A DNA stretch of 64,000 nt. Source: Zea mays. Taxonomy: Eukaryota > Streptophyta > Magnoliopsida > Poales > Poaceae. A program made the position numbers and the translations under genes. Location of the stretch: NCBI RefSeq assembly GCF_902167145.1, contig NC_050102.1, positions 186,001-250,000 on the forward strand. Reading direction: 5' to 3'. This document shows positions 21,355 to 33,304 of the stretch, piece by piece. The number at the start of each line of letters is the position of its first letter. Position 1 is the stretch's first letter. Under the pieces are notes generated by a model, which saw nothing but the letters and a program-made list of their open reading frames with translations, made no database searches and was not told the DNA's origin.

Positions 21355-22377
21355 CTATGGATCTAAATCTATGCAGGTCCTGCAATCTAGGGTACCATAG
21401 TCAAAGCGACCACGGGGCGGTGAATAGTAAGGGTGCTGAATCCCGACAGGGGCGGGAGAATCACCATCAAGATAGTGGCGTGCCGCGCATTCAGCACGCA
21501 ATTCTGCAACCTCCGCCCGAACCTTGCCCAACTCGTCAAGGGCGTGGTCCAACTCAGTGTTGAGCATGGCGACCAGATTGACCATGCTGCTCAGCCTGGG
21601 ATTGCCCTCACCAACTGGCGAGACAATCACACCTCCAGCACTGCCGGTCGAACGGCGAGGGTAGTACTTCAGGTCAAGGCCATCAGCTACCCCGCTGAAC
21701 AACGAGCAATACTGAGAAAGTGCACGTCGTGCTGCATCTTGCATGGCTGCCTCGACAGTATCCCTCTCAGTAATAGAATAGTGCTCTGAGAAGGCCTCTG
21801 CACCCCGGAGATCATCGTCCGGACGGCGCACCAAGCAAGTAGCCTCCCATTGGTCCGGGTATAGCTCGCGACGATGCTGGTAGACTACACAACGATACTC
21901 GATAGACCATGTGTGTCAGTCGAAAGCCCGAAGCAACAGGGTATCGAGAGCGTCGTGGAAGTGACACCCACGAGCGGCATCACGAGTGATGGGTCTAGCG
22001 ATCCATCCTTCCGGCTCCTCCGAAAGCTCTGTGTCGTGGCTCAAACTGCCACCGGCGTTGTCGTCTCTGTCTCCGTCAGGGTCTCCTCCAGCAGCCGGGA
22101 TGCCCTGAGGTGGTGTAGGGGGCATCTCTGGCTGAGGTGCAGGGGAAGGCGGCCTCTCAGACTCCACCTCCTACTGAGGCAAGGGGGAAGAGACATGCTG
22201 CTCCTGATCCTGCTCCTGCTCCTGGCGTCGGCGCTCCTGCTCCTCATGCAGGCAACGATGCAGTCTCTCCAGCTGGCTGAACTGACCTGACACCGTGCGA
22301 CGTAGTGGACGCTCCGCCAGGCGAGAAGGCAAAAAAGGGATCACAGACTTACATGCAGTGCACCTGATACGGGCCAT
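21355..22377 (-). pseudogene. Extra ORF between 5' LTR and gag of the Tekay element, H3-tail-like N-terminus
   Basis: One frame of 340 codons runs from ATG at 22377 to the stop at 21355 and is broken only by two nonsense codons (TAG at about 22170, TGA at about 21917). Both are explained by C-to-T change (CAG and CGA). It is on the same strand as gag and precedes it. The N-terminus MARIRCTACKS matches the histone H3 tail MARTKQTARKS at 7 of 11 positions. A glutamine/glutamate-rich segment, a proline-rich segment, a globular middle (RRELYPDQWEATCLVRRPDD) and a C-terminal coiled coil (LDELGKVRAEVAELRAE) follow. Length and conservation of frame argue that it was once translated. Function is unknown. 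Confidence 0.6.
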
Positions 22378-22613
22378 CTACAAAAGACATCGTAAGCACA
22401 AGAGTAAGAGTAGAACTATGAGACCAGAAAGTAAGCAGAAAGGAAAGTGAGACAAAACTTTTTGAGACGAGTAAATAACATAGAGTTGGTCAAGATGACC
22501 AACTTTTGAAAGAACTCTAAGGTCAAGGTAAGAGTAAGGGTCTATAGTCCTTAGGGCGACCATTCTAGTCTAGGTTAGCGGTCCTACAGTCAGCAAGGCT
22601 TTGATACCACTTA
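22378..22613 (-). other. Tekay 5' leader with primer binding site (22598-22609)
   Basis: TGGTATCAAAGC lies four bases inside the 5' LTR end and is complementary to initiator tRNA-Met. The rest of the leader is non-coding. Confidence 0.75.
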
Positions 22614-24903
22614 TGTCACACCCAGTTTTGGAAGGTAAACCGAATGCGAACCATGTACGTGTCAGGATCAGAACTCACGTACACAGTGATTACATAATTA
22701 GACATCATCACACAATGCTTGAATTAAATAGCGGAATGGTATTTTATTACATCAAGATGTCCAAGACATCCACAGAGTCTATTACATAACCATTGTTCAA
22801 CATAATTATCAAAGTGCGGAATTACGAAACGTAGAAGCTAAGCCTACACAGGCAGCTGACTGGGGGTTTGCCACTAAGATAAACTAGAACTCATCGTATT
22901 CCTGGAACTCCTCGAAGTCATCCATGTTGCTAGCTTCACCTCCTGAGCACTGAGAACAGTGGGGACAACCTAGGGTGGGGTGGTTTGTAAAGCAAGGGTG
23001 AGTACACATCAATGTACTTAGTAAATGTCCCGTTTGGCTAAAGTGGACTAGTTGTATGTGGAGTTAAGGTTAAGCAGATGCTTTTAGTTGGTCAAGTTTT
23101 ATTACTATAAGTAGAGCAAGGTTTTAGTAATAACCCAGTTATTACCCAGAAGTACCTCCTCAAAAGAGGAAATACCAGAGATCATAATTTTAATCACCAT
23201 TGTTAATCATCATCATAAAAGTAACCATTGTTCTTCTAATTGAAGAGGATCCCAAGGCTGCTCATAACCGCGAGCACGACTGATATACCAGTTTCTAACA
23301 CTCTGCAGAGGTCGCACACTTTACCCACAAGCCGTGATTCCCATTCTGCCCAGGGTTCTAGCCTCCCCATAAATCACTACCAAGGTGACCTAGCAGGGTC
23401 TCACTACGTAGCCTTTACAAAGATTTCCCAAAGGTCATAGTCGACCGTTAGGTTTCTCCAGTTTGATAAACATAGTACATCTCCCCAAATTAAGGGTGAC
23501 TAACAAAACCAAATCAAAGAACCTCTGCAACCAACCTCGGCAGAGCAAGTACTTTGCCCGGACCCCATTGACGGCCCTACGGCGAAGCCAACTACTCCTC
23601 TGGTTCCTCTAATTAATCAGCTAAGGGCGTCCCATTCCACCCTCATGGTTGCACTGTTATCCCGGGTTGTCACTCCCCAAACAGGTCCTTATAGAGAGGC
23701 ACTCAGGAAAGAGCCTGAGCCCCCTAAAGCAATTACAAGGACCTCATCGAGATAACATCATCGTATCATAAAAGATCACATCATTTTCATTGATTAAGTT
23801 TAAGCAATAGCATAAGCTAACCATGATTAACCCAAAAAGGTAAACAAGGGTAAGGGAAATACAAACTAGTCAATCCTTAAGTTTTAGTAATGTAATGCGG
23901 GACAGTGAATTATAAAGTATAGTAGGACATAGTAGGTCTGAGGACACTTGCCTTCACTAGGTTGTTGCTCAGGGAGGTCTCCAACAACACACTCAGGAAC
24001 TTCGGACTGCTCGTTGTCTAAATAAAGCGAGCATGCATTCAATACATTTGGAAAGTACAAATGAACAACACACTAAACATGTACAAACATTGGAGCACAT
24101 CTTAAAAAGGCACAATACTACATAAGGGATAATGAATTCAATGTGTAACATAAACTAAAACATAAATTAGCTTCCTTTGAAAATAGATTACTATTTCCCT
24201 AAGTGTTATTTACAAGTGGATAGTCATAGATCAATTTATTTTATGGTGACCTAAAATTTAGAACTGGGATGAACTTATGTAATACATATTATTAATCTCA
24301 CAAGTTTAAACAAGTTTAAAACTCTAAGGTTCTCCTTTTATTTATTTTATTAAATAAATAAAACTACATGTACCTTAGTTCATATTCAATCCTAAAAACT
24401 AGAGTGTGAAGACAGTAAATGAAACCATTTTATTTAAACAGAGAATAATTCTATGAGCATTTTGCAATTTGAATCACTCAATTTGGAGTTCATATGCAAA
24501 AGTTATGAAATAAACAAGTTTGGTAATTTAAAATATGAATTTAGGGCTAATTTTGTGAATATTTAAAAGTCCAGGGCTAAATCTGAAAGGTTATAGGGGT
24601 CTGCGCACGAAAACCAGGGACGGCGGATTGATTTCCAGTAAACCGAGCATCTCTTTTAAGAAAACTAACACGCGAAGGGGTATCAGGTGAATCTAATCGT
24701 TAGATTAGAAACCGACGGCCGAGATTAGATCTGCGGCCTAGGGCGCGCGCGCGGGGGCGAGCAAGCGCTGACAAGCGGGCCAGGGGTGTCAGCGACCGAG
24801 GGGGAGAGGGCACTGACCGAGCAGGTCCAGCGCCAGAGGGGAAACGGACTGCTACAGGGGTCCGAGGGGTCCGAGTCGTTCGATCAAGATCGGACGGAGG
24901 GGG
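22614..24903 (-). repeat. Tekay 5' LTR, distal part
   Basis: It is homologous to 3034-3393 plus 12979-14900. It ends in a G-rich run where Opie-A inserted (TSD GGGGG at 24899-24903 and 42786-42790). Confidence 0.9.
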
Positions 24904-25145
24904 TGAAAGGGAAATGTACCCTTGGGCCATTTCTAAGTATTTTGGTGATTGAGTGCCAACACAAGTGCTTAAATGTGAATCTATACCCATGGATGGACAA
25001 AGTGCAAATCAAGAGTAAAGGTATGTTTCTAAGCCTTAGTACATTGTTTTGGAGACTAATGTATTGTGTCTAAGTGCTTGAAACAGGAGAAATCGAGTCA
25101 GAGAAAAGTTGGCTGTGTACAGTCAAAAGGCTGTTCGGTCTGGAG

Positions 25146-25495
25146 CACCGGACTGTCCGGTGGTGCACCGGACAATGTCCGGTGCGCCAGACTGACTCGG
25201 GCGAACTCGCCGCTCTCGGGAATTTACCGGCGACGTACGTCTATAATTCACCGGACTGTCCGGTGTGCACCGGACTGTCTGGTGAGCCAACGGTCGGCCG
25301 GGCCAACGGTCGGCCGCGCGATCTGCGCGGGACACGTGGCCGAGCCAACGGCTAGAAGGGGGCACCGGACTGTCCGGTGTGCACCGGACATGTCCGGTGC
25401 GCCAACGGCTCTCTGGCGGCCAACGGTCGGCTGTGCCGTTTAAGGAAAGAAATCGGGCACCGGACAGTGTCCGGTGTGCACCGGACTGTCCGGTG
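25146..25495. repeat. Array of eight CACCGGAC/GTCCGGTG dyads in the U3 region of Opie-A
   Basis: Near-perfect inverted repeats of 17-19 bp (CACCGGACTGTCCGGTG and spacing variants) lie at 25146, 25166, 25249, 25268, 25363, 25382, 25458 and 25479, mostly in pairs. Between the pairs are CCAACGGTCGGCC repeats and a G-box (CACGTG, about 25334). The array ends 70 bp before the TATA box. Equivalent arrays occur in all six Opie LTRs here. Confidence 0.9.
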
Positions 25496-25563
25496 CACCA
25501 GTCGACAGAAGGCAAGATCAGCCTTCCAGATTTGCTCTCAACGGCTCCTAGCTGCCTTGGGGC

Positions 25564-25570
25564 TATAAAA
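25564..25570 (+). promoter_or_regulatory. TATA box of the Opie-A 5' LTR promoter
   Basis: TATAAAA in GGGGCTATAAAAGGGACC lies about 660 bp into the LTR. The same box is at 42196-42202, 55778-55784 and 63524-63530 on the plus strand, and at 39529-39535 and 31845-31851 on the minus strand. Confidence 0.8.
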
Positions 25571-26156
25571 GGGACCCCTAGGCGCATGGAGGAGTACACC
25601 AAGCATCCTTTGAGCATTGTTGATCACTCACACTACATTCTTGCGCACTTGTTCGACATTCTAGTGATTTGAGCTCCGTTCTAGTGTGCTAGTCTCTTGA
25701 GCTCAAGTCTGGGTTTTGTGTGTGCGTATTCGCTGTGATCTTTGTGTCGTGTGTGAGTTGCTAATCCCTCCCTTGCTCCGTGATTCTTTGTGAACATCTT
25801 TTGTAAGGGCGAGAGGCTCCAAGCTGTGGAGATTCCTCGCAAGTGGGATTAAGAAAAGCAAAGCAACACTGTGGTATTCAAGTTGGTCTTTGGACCGCTT
25901 GAGAGGGGTTGATTGCAACCCTCGTCCGTTGGGACGCCACAACGTGGAGTAGGCAAGCGTTGGTCTTGGCTGAACCACGGGATAACCACTGTGCCATCTC
26001 TGTGATTGATATCTCTTGGTTATTGTGTTGTGTTGAGATCCTTCTCTAGCCACTTGGCAAATTACTGTGCTAACAATTAATCAAGTTTTGTGGCTTAAGA
26101 TTTTGAAGTGTTACAGGATCACCTATTCACCCCCCCCCCCTCTAGGTGCTCTCAAT

Positions 26157-26168
26157 TGGTATCGGAGT
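26157..26168 (+). other. Opie-A primer binding site
   Basis: TGGTATCGGAGT lies two bases after the LTR. It is complementary to initiator tRNA-Met apart from two changes from the usual TGGTATCAGAGC seen in Opie-C. Confidence 0.8.
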
Positions 26169-26204
26169 CGTTCTCTTCAAGAAAGGGACTAACCGCCCGA
26201 AGAG

Positions 26205-28595
26205 ATGGATCCTAAGGGCAAGGGGATGGTGATCAACGACAAGGAGAAGGAGACCTTCGTCAGCGAGCCCAATGATGACAAGCCCACAGACTCAGGCTCG
26301 GGCCACAAAAGAAAAGACGGGAGGAAGAAGAAGACAAGGCGCATCAAGGAAATTGTCTACTACGACAGCGACGAATCTTCCTCCTCCCAAAAGGACGACG
26401 ACGACCACGATAGACGAAAGACGATTAACTCAAACTTTTCTTTCGATTATTCGCGCATTCCGCATAGTTCAAATGCTCAATTGCTCCCCATTCCACTTGG
26501 CAAGCCCCCTCACTTTGATGGAGAGGACTACGGATTTTGGAGCCACAAAATGCGTACTCACCTGTTTTCTCTCCATCCAAGCATTTGGGAGATTGTGGAA
26601 AGTGGAATGAAATTTGATAGCTCGGATAGCCCTGTGTTTATTAATGAACAGATTCATAAAAATGCACAAGCTACTACTGTGTTGCTAGCCTCTTTGTGCA
26701 GGGACGAGTATCACAAGGTGAGCGGCTTGGACAATGCCAAGCAGATCTGGGACACCCTCAAGATCTCTCATGAGGGAAACGACGTCACCTTGCTCACCAA
26801 AATGGAGTTGGTGGAAGGCGAGCTTGGACAGTCCGCGATGATAAGGGGCGAGGAGCCGACACAAACATACAACCGGCTCAAGACCCTTATCAACAAAATA
26901 AGGAGCTACGGGAGCACGCGATGGACGGACCACGACGTCGTCCGCCTAATGCTAAGGTCATTTACCGTTCTTGATCCTCATTTGGTGAACAATATTCGTG
27001 AAAATCCCAGGTACACCAAGATGTCGCCCGAAGAAGTTCTTGGGAAATTCGTTAGCGGGCGAATGATGATCAAGGAGGCGAGGTACGTGGACGACGCCTT
27101 GAATGGTCCGATCAACGAGCCGCAACCCCTTGCTCTCAAGGCAACACGAAGCAAGGAGGCGCTACCCAGCAAGGTGGCACAGATTGAGGCGGCCGGACTT
27201 AATGATGAAGAGATGGCTCTCATCATCAAAAGATTCAAGACGGTGCTTAAAGGTCGCAAGGGACAGCCAAGCAAGACCAAAGCCAAGGGGAAGCGCTCAT
27301 GCTTCAAATGCGGTAAGCTTGGTCATTTTATTGCTAACTGTCCCGACAATGATAGTGATCAGGATCAAGGGAACAAGAAGGAGAAAAAGAAGAACTATAA
27401 GAAGGCAAAGGGCGAGGCTCATCTTGGCAAGGAGTGGGATTCAGACTGCTCCTCGTCCGACTCCGACAATGAGGGACTCGCCACCACTGCCTTCAACAAG
27501 TCATCCCTCTTCCCCAACGAGCGTCACACTTGCCTCATGGCAAGGGAGAAGAAAGTAAGCACTCCTAATACTAGTACTTATGCTTCTTCAAGTGAGGATG
27601 AGTCTAGTGATGATGATGAGATAGATTACTCATGCTTATTCAAGGGATTAGATAGAACTAAGGTAGACAAAATTAATGAATTGATTGATGCCTTGAATGA
27701 TAGGAATATACTGTTAGAAAAGCAAGAGGATTTGTTGTATGAAGAACATGATAAATTTGTAGAAGCTCAGAAATCTCTTGCTCTAGAAATTAAGAGGAAT
27801 GAAATGCTCTCTAGTGAATTATCTTCTTGTCATGAAACTATTGCTAAGTTAAAAAGTTTTAATGATGATTTAAATGCTAAACTAGAAGTAGCTAGTAAAT
27901 CTAATTCTTGTGTAGAAATTGTTGAAACTTGTAATAGGTGTAAAGATTTTGACATTGATGCTTGTAGTGATCATTTAGTTTCAATTTCTAAATTAAATGA
28001 GGAATTAGCTAGTCTTAATGCCCAACTTAAGACTAGCAAGAATGAATTTGACAAGCTAAAATTTGCAAGGGATGCCTACACGATTGGTAGACACCCCTCA
28101 ATTAAGGATGGACTTGGCTACAAGAGGGAAGCCAAGAACTTGACAAGCCATAGGGCTCCCATCTCCGCCAAGGAGAAAGGAAAGGCTCCTATGGCTAGTA
28201 GTGTGCAAAAGAACCATGCCTTTATGTACCATGATAGGAGACAATCTAGAAATGCTTATAGGAGATGTAACGCATATGATGCTTTTGATTCTCATGACAT
28301 GTTTGCTTCTAGTTCTTCGTATGTGCATGATAGAAATGTTGGTAGGAGAAATGTTGTTCATAATATGCCTAGGAGAAATGTTGTTAATGTTCCTAGGAAA
28401 GTAATGAATGAACCCTCTACAATTTATCATGCTTTAAATGCTTCCTTTGCTATTTGTAGAAAGGATAGGAAAATAGTTGCTAGGAAGTTAGGGGCAAAAT
28501 GCAAGGGAGATAAAGCTTGCATTTGGGTCCCTAAGGATATTTGCACTAACCTTGTAGGACCCAACATGAGTTGGGTACCTAAGACCCAAGCCTAA
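26205..28595 (+). CDS. gag: Opie-A Gag
   Basis: This is an intact frame of 796 codons. The N-terminal 80 residues are charged (KKKTRRIKE, a likely nuclear or RNA-binding patch). A copia gag/UBN2-like domain begins at about residue 100 ([16 protein letters not shown]) and extends to about 300. One CCHC knuckle ([15 protein letters not shown]) is at about 365. An acidic, serine-rich stretch follows, then a long coiled coil (about 480-630) and a basic, arginine/asparagine-rich C-terminus. Gag of about 800 residues is typical of the SIRE lineage and long for copia. The stop is eight bases before the pol frame, which is in a different phase. Confidence 0.9.
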   Translation: MDPKGKGMVINDKEKETFVSEPNDDKPTDSGSGHKRKDGRKKKTRRIKEIVYYDSDESSSSQKDDDDHDRRKTINSNFSFDYSRIPHSSNAQLLPIPLGKPPHFDGEDYGFWSHKMRTHLFSLHPSIWEIVESGMKFDSSDSPVFINEQIHKNAQATTVLLASLCRDEYHKVSGLDNAKQIWDTLKISHEGNDVTLLTKMELVEGELGQSAMIRGEEPTQTYNRLKTLINKIRSYGSTRWTDHDVVRLMLRSFTVLDPHLVNNIRENPRYTKMSPEEVLGKFVSGRMMIKEARYVDDALNGPINEPQPLALKATRSKEALPSKVAQIEAAGLNDEEMALIIKRFKTVLKGRKGQPSKTKAKGKRSCFKCGKLGHFIANCPDNDSDQDQGNKKEKKKNYKKAKGEAHLGKEWDSDCSSSDSDNEGLATTAFNKSSLFPNERHTCLMAREKKVSTPNTSTYASSSEDESSDDDEIDYSCLFKGLDRTKVDKINELIDALNDRNILLEKQEDLLYEEHDKFVEAQKSLALEIKRNEMLSSELSSCHETIAKLKSFNDDLNAKLEVASKSNSCVEIVETCNRCKDFDIDACSDHLVSISKLNEELASLNAQLKTSKNEFDKLKFARDAYTIGRHPSIKDGLGYKREAKNLTSHRAPISAKEKGKAPMASSVQKNHAFMYHDRRQSRNAYRRCNAYDAFDSHDMFASSSSYVHDRNVGRRNVVHNMPRRNVVNVPRKVMNEPSTIYHALNASFAICRKDRKIVARKLGAKCKGDKACIWVPKDICTNLVGPNMSWVPKTQA

Positions 28596-28602
28596 ATTTG
28601 CC

Positions 28603-31263
28603 TTGCAGGTTTATGCATCCGGGGGTTCAAGCTGGATTATCGACAGCGGATGCACAAACCATATGACGGGGGAGAAGAAGATGTTCACCTCCTACGTCAA
28701 GAATAAGGATTCCCAAGATTCAATTATATTCGGTGATGGGAATCAAGGCAAGGTAAAAGGGTTAGGTAAAATTGCAATCTCAAATGAGCACTCTATCTCT
28801 AATGTGTTTTTAGTAGAGTCTCTTGGATATAATTTGCTATCTGTTAGTCAATTATGCAATATGGGATATAATTGTTTGTTTACAAATATAGATGTGTCTG
28901 TCTTTAGAAGATGTGATGGTTCACTAGCTTTTAAGGGTGTACTAGACGGCAAGCTTTACCTAGTTGATTTTGCAAAAGAAGAGGCCGGTCTAGATGCATG
29001 CTTAATGGCTAAGACTTGCATGGGCTGGCTGTGGCATCGCCGCTTAGCACATGTGGGGATGAAGAACCTCCACAAGCTTCTAAAGGGAGAACATGTGATA
29101 GGTCTAACTAATGTTCATTTCGAAAAAGATAGACCTTGTGCAGCTTGTCAAGCAGGGAAACAAGTGGGAGGCTCTCATCACACCAAATATGTGATGACAA
29201 CATCAAGACCCCTGGAGCTGCTACATATGGACCTCTTCGGACCCATCGCCTATCTGAGCATAGGAGGAAGTAAGTATGGTCTAGTTATTGTTGATGACTT
29301 TTCCCGCTTCACTTGGGTGTTCTTTTTGCAGGATAAGTCTGAAACCCAAGGGACCCTCAAGCGCTTCCTCAGGAGAGCTCAAAATGAGTTTGAGCTCAAG
29401 GTGAAGAAGATAAGGAGCGACAACGGGTCCGAATTCAAGAACCTTCAAGTGGAAGAGTTCCTTGAGGAGGAAGGGATCAAGCACGAGTTCTCCGCTCCCT
29501 ACACACCACAGCAAAATGGTGTGGTAGAGAGGAAGAACAGGACGCTAATCGATATGGCGAGGACAATGCTTGGAGAATTCAAGACCCCCGAGCGTTTTTG
29601 GTCGGAAGCCGTGAACACGGCTTGCCACGCCATCAACAGGGTCTACCTTCATCGCCTCCTCAAGAAGACGTCGTATGAGCTGCTAACCGGTAACAAACCC
29701 AATGTATCTTACTTTCGTGTATTTGGGAGCAGGTGCTACATTCTAGTGAAGAAGGGTAGAAATTCTAAATTTGCTCCCAAAGTTGTAGAAGGGTTTTTGT
29801 TAGGTTATGACTCAAATACAAAGGCGTATAGAGTCTTCAACAAATCATCGGGTTTGGTTGAAGTCTCTAGCGACGTTGTATTTGATGAGACTAATGGCTC
29901 TCCAAGAGAGCAAGTTGTTGATTGTGATGATGTAGATGAAGAAGATGTTCCGACGGCCGCTATACGAACCATGGCGATTGGAGAAGTGCGGCCACAGGAA
30001 CAAGATGAACGAGATCAACCTTCTTCCTCAACAACAGTGCATCCCCCAACTCAAGACGATGAACAGGTTCATCAAAAGGAGGCGTGTGATCAAGGGGGAG
30101 CACAAGATGATCACATGATGGAGGAAGAAGCGCGACCGGCACCTCCAACCCAAGTTCGAGCGGTGATTCAAAGGGATCATCCCGTCGACCAAATTTTGGG
30201 TGACATTAGCAAGGGAGTAACTACTCGATCTCGATTAGTTAATTTTTGTGAGCATTACTCCTTTGTCTCTTCTATTGAGCCTTTCAGGGTAGAGGAGGCC
30301 TTGCTAGATCCGGATTGGGTATTGGCCATGCAGGAGGAACTCAACAACTTCAAGCGCAATGAAGTTTGGACACTGGTGCCTTGTCCCAAGCAAAATGTTG
30401 TGGGAACCAAGTGGGTGTTCCGCAACAAACAGGACGAGCACGGGGTGGTGACGAGGAACAAGGCTCGACTTGTGGCAAAAGGTTATGCCCAAGTTGCAGG
30501 TTTGGACTTTGAGGAGACTTTTGCTCCTGTGGCTAGGCTAGAGTCCATTCGTATCTTGCTAGCATATGCCGCTCACCATTCTTTCAGGTTGTACCAAATG
30601 GATGTGAAGAGCGCTTTCCTCAATGGGCCAATCAAGGAGGAGGTGTACGTGGAGCAACCCCCTGGCTTCGAGGATGAACGGTACCCCGACCACGTGTGTA
30701 AGCTCTCTAAGGCGCTCTATGGACTTAAGCAAGCCCCAAGAGCATGGTATGAATGCCTTAGAGACTTCTTAATTGCTAATGCTTTCAAGGTTGGGAAAGC
30801 CGATCCAACTCTTTTTACTAAGACTTGCGATGGTGATCTTTTTGTGTGCCAAATTTATGTCGATGACATAATATTTGGTTCTACTAACCAAAAGTCTTGT
30901 GAAGAGTTTAGCAGGGTTATGATGCAGAAATTCGAGATGTCGATGATGGGCGAGTTGAACTACTTCCTTGGGTTTCAAGTGAAGCAACTCAAGGACGGCA
31001 CCTTCATCTCCCAAACAAAGAACACGCAAGACTTGCTGAAGCGGTTTGGGATGAAGGACGCCAAGCCCGCAAAGACTCCGATGGGGACCGACGGACACAC
31101 CGACCTCAACAAAGGAGGTAAGTCCGTTGATCAAAAAGCATATCGGTCAATGATAGGGTCTTTACTTTATTTATGTGCTAGTAGACCGGATATTATGCTT
31201 AGCGTATGCATGTGTGCTAGATTTCAATCCGATCCTAAGGAGTGTCACTTAGTGGCGGTGAAG
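28603..31263 (+). CDS. pol: Opie-A Pol, first part (protease-integrase-RT), cut by Opie-B
   Basis: 887 codons are open up to the Opie-B insertion. Domains in order: protease ([11 protein letters not shown], residue about 11); integrase HHCC finger (HRRLAHVG at about 145; CAAC) and DDE ([23 protein letters not shown]); RT ([21 protein letters not shown] and YVDD at about 752). The frame opens with TTG or an upstream codon just after a TTGCAG/GT sequence, not ATG, so pol needs frameshift, re-initiation or splicing. The TSD TGAAG is 31259-31263 and 40195-40199, and pol resumes at 40200. Confidence 0.9.
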
Positions 31264-32510
31264 TGAGAGCACCTAGAGGGGGGGTGAATAGGTGATCCTG
31301 TAAAACTTAAACTTATAGCCACAAAAACTTGTTAAGTGTTAGCACAATAATTGCCAAGTGGCTAGAGAGGAGGTCTTGCACAATACGATAATCACAAAGA
31401 ATTCAACACAGAGAAGACACAGTGATTTATCCCGTGGTTCGGCCAAGTACAAAACTTGCCTACTCCACGTTGTGGCGTCCCAACGGATGAGAGTTGCACT
31501 CAACTCCTCTCAAGTGATCCAATGATCAACTTGAATACCACAGTGTTATGCTTTTCTTTTCTTATCCCGTTCGCGAGGAATCTCCACAACTTGGAGCCTC
31601 TCGCCCTTACACTTTTGATGTTCACAAAGAATCACGGAGTAAGGAAGGGAAGCAACACACACAAATCCACAGCAAAATGCGCACACACACGGCCAAGAAT
31701 CGAGCTCAAAGACTATCTCAAAGTTCTCACTAGAACGGAGCTCGAATCACTTAGAATGACAAACAAATGCGCAAAGACTGAGTGTGGATGATCAAGAATG
31801 CTCTAAGGTTGCTTGGTATCTCCCTCCATGCGCCTAGGGGTCCCTTTTATAGCCCCAAGGCAGCTAGGAGCCGTTGAGAACAAATCTGGAAGGCCATCTT
31901 TGCCTTCTGTCGTCGGGCGCACCGGACAGTCGGTGCACACCGGACACTGTCCGGTGCCCGATTTCCTTCCTTAAACAGCGCAGTCGACCGTTGCAGATGC
32001 GGGAGCCGTTGGCGCACCGGACATGTCCGGTGCACACCGGACAGTCCGGTGCCCCCTTCCGACCGTTGGCTCGGCCACGTGTCCCGCGCAGATCGCGCGG
32101 CCGACCGTTGGCCCGGCCGACCGTTGGCTCACCGGACAGTCCGGTGCACACCGGACAGTCCGGTGAATTATAGCCGTACGCCGTCGGCAAATTCCCGAGA
32201 GCGGCCTCTTCGCTCGAGGCAACCTGGCGCACCGGACACTGTCCGGTGCACCACCGGACAGTCCGGTGCTCCAGACCGAACAGCCTTTTGGCTGTACACA
32301 GCCAACTTTTCTCTGATTCGATTTCTCCTGTTTCAAGCACTTAGACACAATATATTAGTCTTCAAAACAATGTACTAAGGCTTAGAAACATACCTTTACT
32401 CTTGATTTGCAATATGTCCATCCATGGGTATAGATTCACATTTAAGCACTTGTGTTGGCACTCAATCACCAAAATACTTAGAAATGGCCCAAGGGCACAT
32501 TTCCCTTTCA
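31264..32510 (-). repeat. Opie-B 3' LTR
   Basis: The minus strand reads TGAAAGGGAAATGTGCCC at 32510 to GCTCTCA at 31264. The TATA box is 31845-31851 on the minus strand. A dyad array lies at about 31918-32270. Confidence 0.95.
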
Positions 32511-33304
32511 ATCTCCCCCTTTTTGGTGATTTATGCCAACACAACATAAAACAACTAGAACAAGTGCAATATCACTCAAATAAAACTCAAATTTATTTTG
32601 ATTCAATTTTGGCATATATGGATCATCCTTTGCCACCACTTGGTTTGTTTTTGCAAATCAAACTCAAATCTCTATCTCTAAGTCAAACACACATGTTGAA
32701 GCATAAAGAGAGTCATTCCAAAAGAGATTGATCAAAGATTTCAAAAACTCCCCCTATTTCCCATAATCAACACTTCTCCCCACAAGAAGCCAACTTTTGA
32801 CAAGAGAGACAATAAGACAATAAAAGAGTTTGACAAAACAAAAACTCTATTCTACTATTTTCAAAATCTCTCAAGTGGTAGCTGATCCATTTATCGCTTT
32901 GGCCTTTATTTTCTCCCCCTTTGGCATCAAGCACCAAAACGGGATCAATCTTGGCCCTTTAACCCCATTGCCTCACCAAAATCTTCAATAAGAATACAAA
33001 GAGGCAATAAGAGTCTAAAGATGAACTTGGAATAAGTTACCCTCTCATCGGAGTGCAGTGGAAGTCTTTCATGGTCCAAGTCCACCTTTTCCCTTTCAAT
33101 CCTCCTTCGAGACTAAATCATCAAACTCAAGCACATGGTTAGTCTCAAAGGGTCAAGTTGTAACACATCTCCCCCTAAACATGTGCATCACTTTGCAACG
33201 GACTTGTGAGGTCCAGGGAGTGTTTGTACAACTTGAGCACCATAATAAGCAACAAAATGCAAAAAGGAACATGATCAAAAGCATAAATACATGTATGCTA
33301 CAAT
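32511..33304 (-). other. Opie-B 3' non-coding region with four polypurine-tract-like motifs
   Basis: AGGGGGAG-type motifs on the minus strand lie at 32511-32524 (adjoining the LTR), about 32748, about 32922 and about 33168. There is no env-like ORF. Confidence 0.75.

Larger units (their letters stand above)
24904..26154 (+). repeat. Opie-A 5' LTR
   Basis: This is 1251 bp. U3 carries an array of eight dyads (25146-25495). The TATA box TATAAAA is at 25564-25570. R/U5 ends in a C11 run and CTCTAGGTGCTCTCA. Confidence 0.95.

Noticed and set aside
25146..25495. Regular repeats with spacers resembling a CRISPR array
   Set aside because: The units are self-complementary dyads with irregular spacing inside an LTR U3 region, repeated in every Opie LTR. 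The genome is plant.
26205..28595. Gag frames considered as host zinc-finger genes
   Set aside because: The CCHC knuckle, UBN2-like domain, position between PBS and pol, and near-identical copies in A, B and C show they are retrotransposon Gag.
31874..32340. Open frames on both strands through the Opie dyad arrays (with HRTVRCAPD-type repeats)
   Set aside because: They are read-through of palindromic LTR repeats. The same peptides appear in all LTRs on both strands, with no gene-like context.
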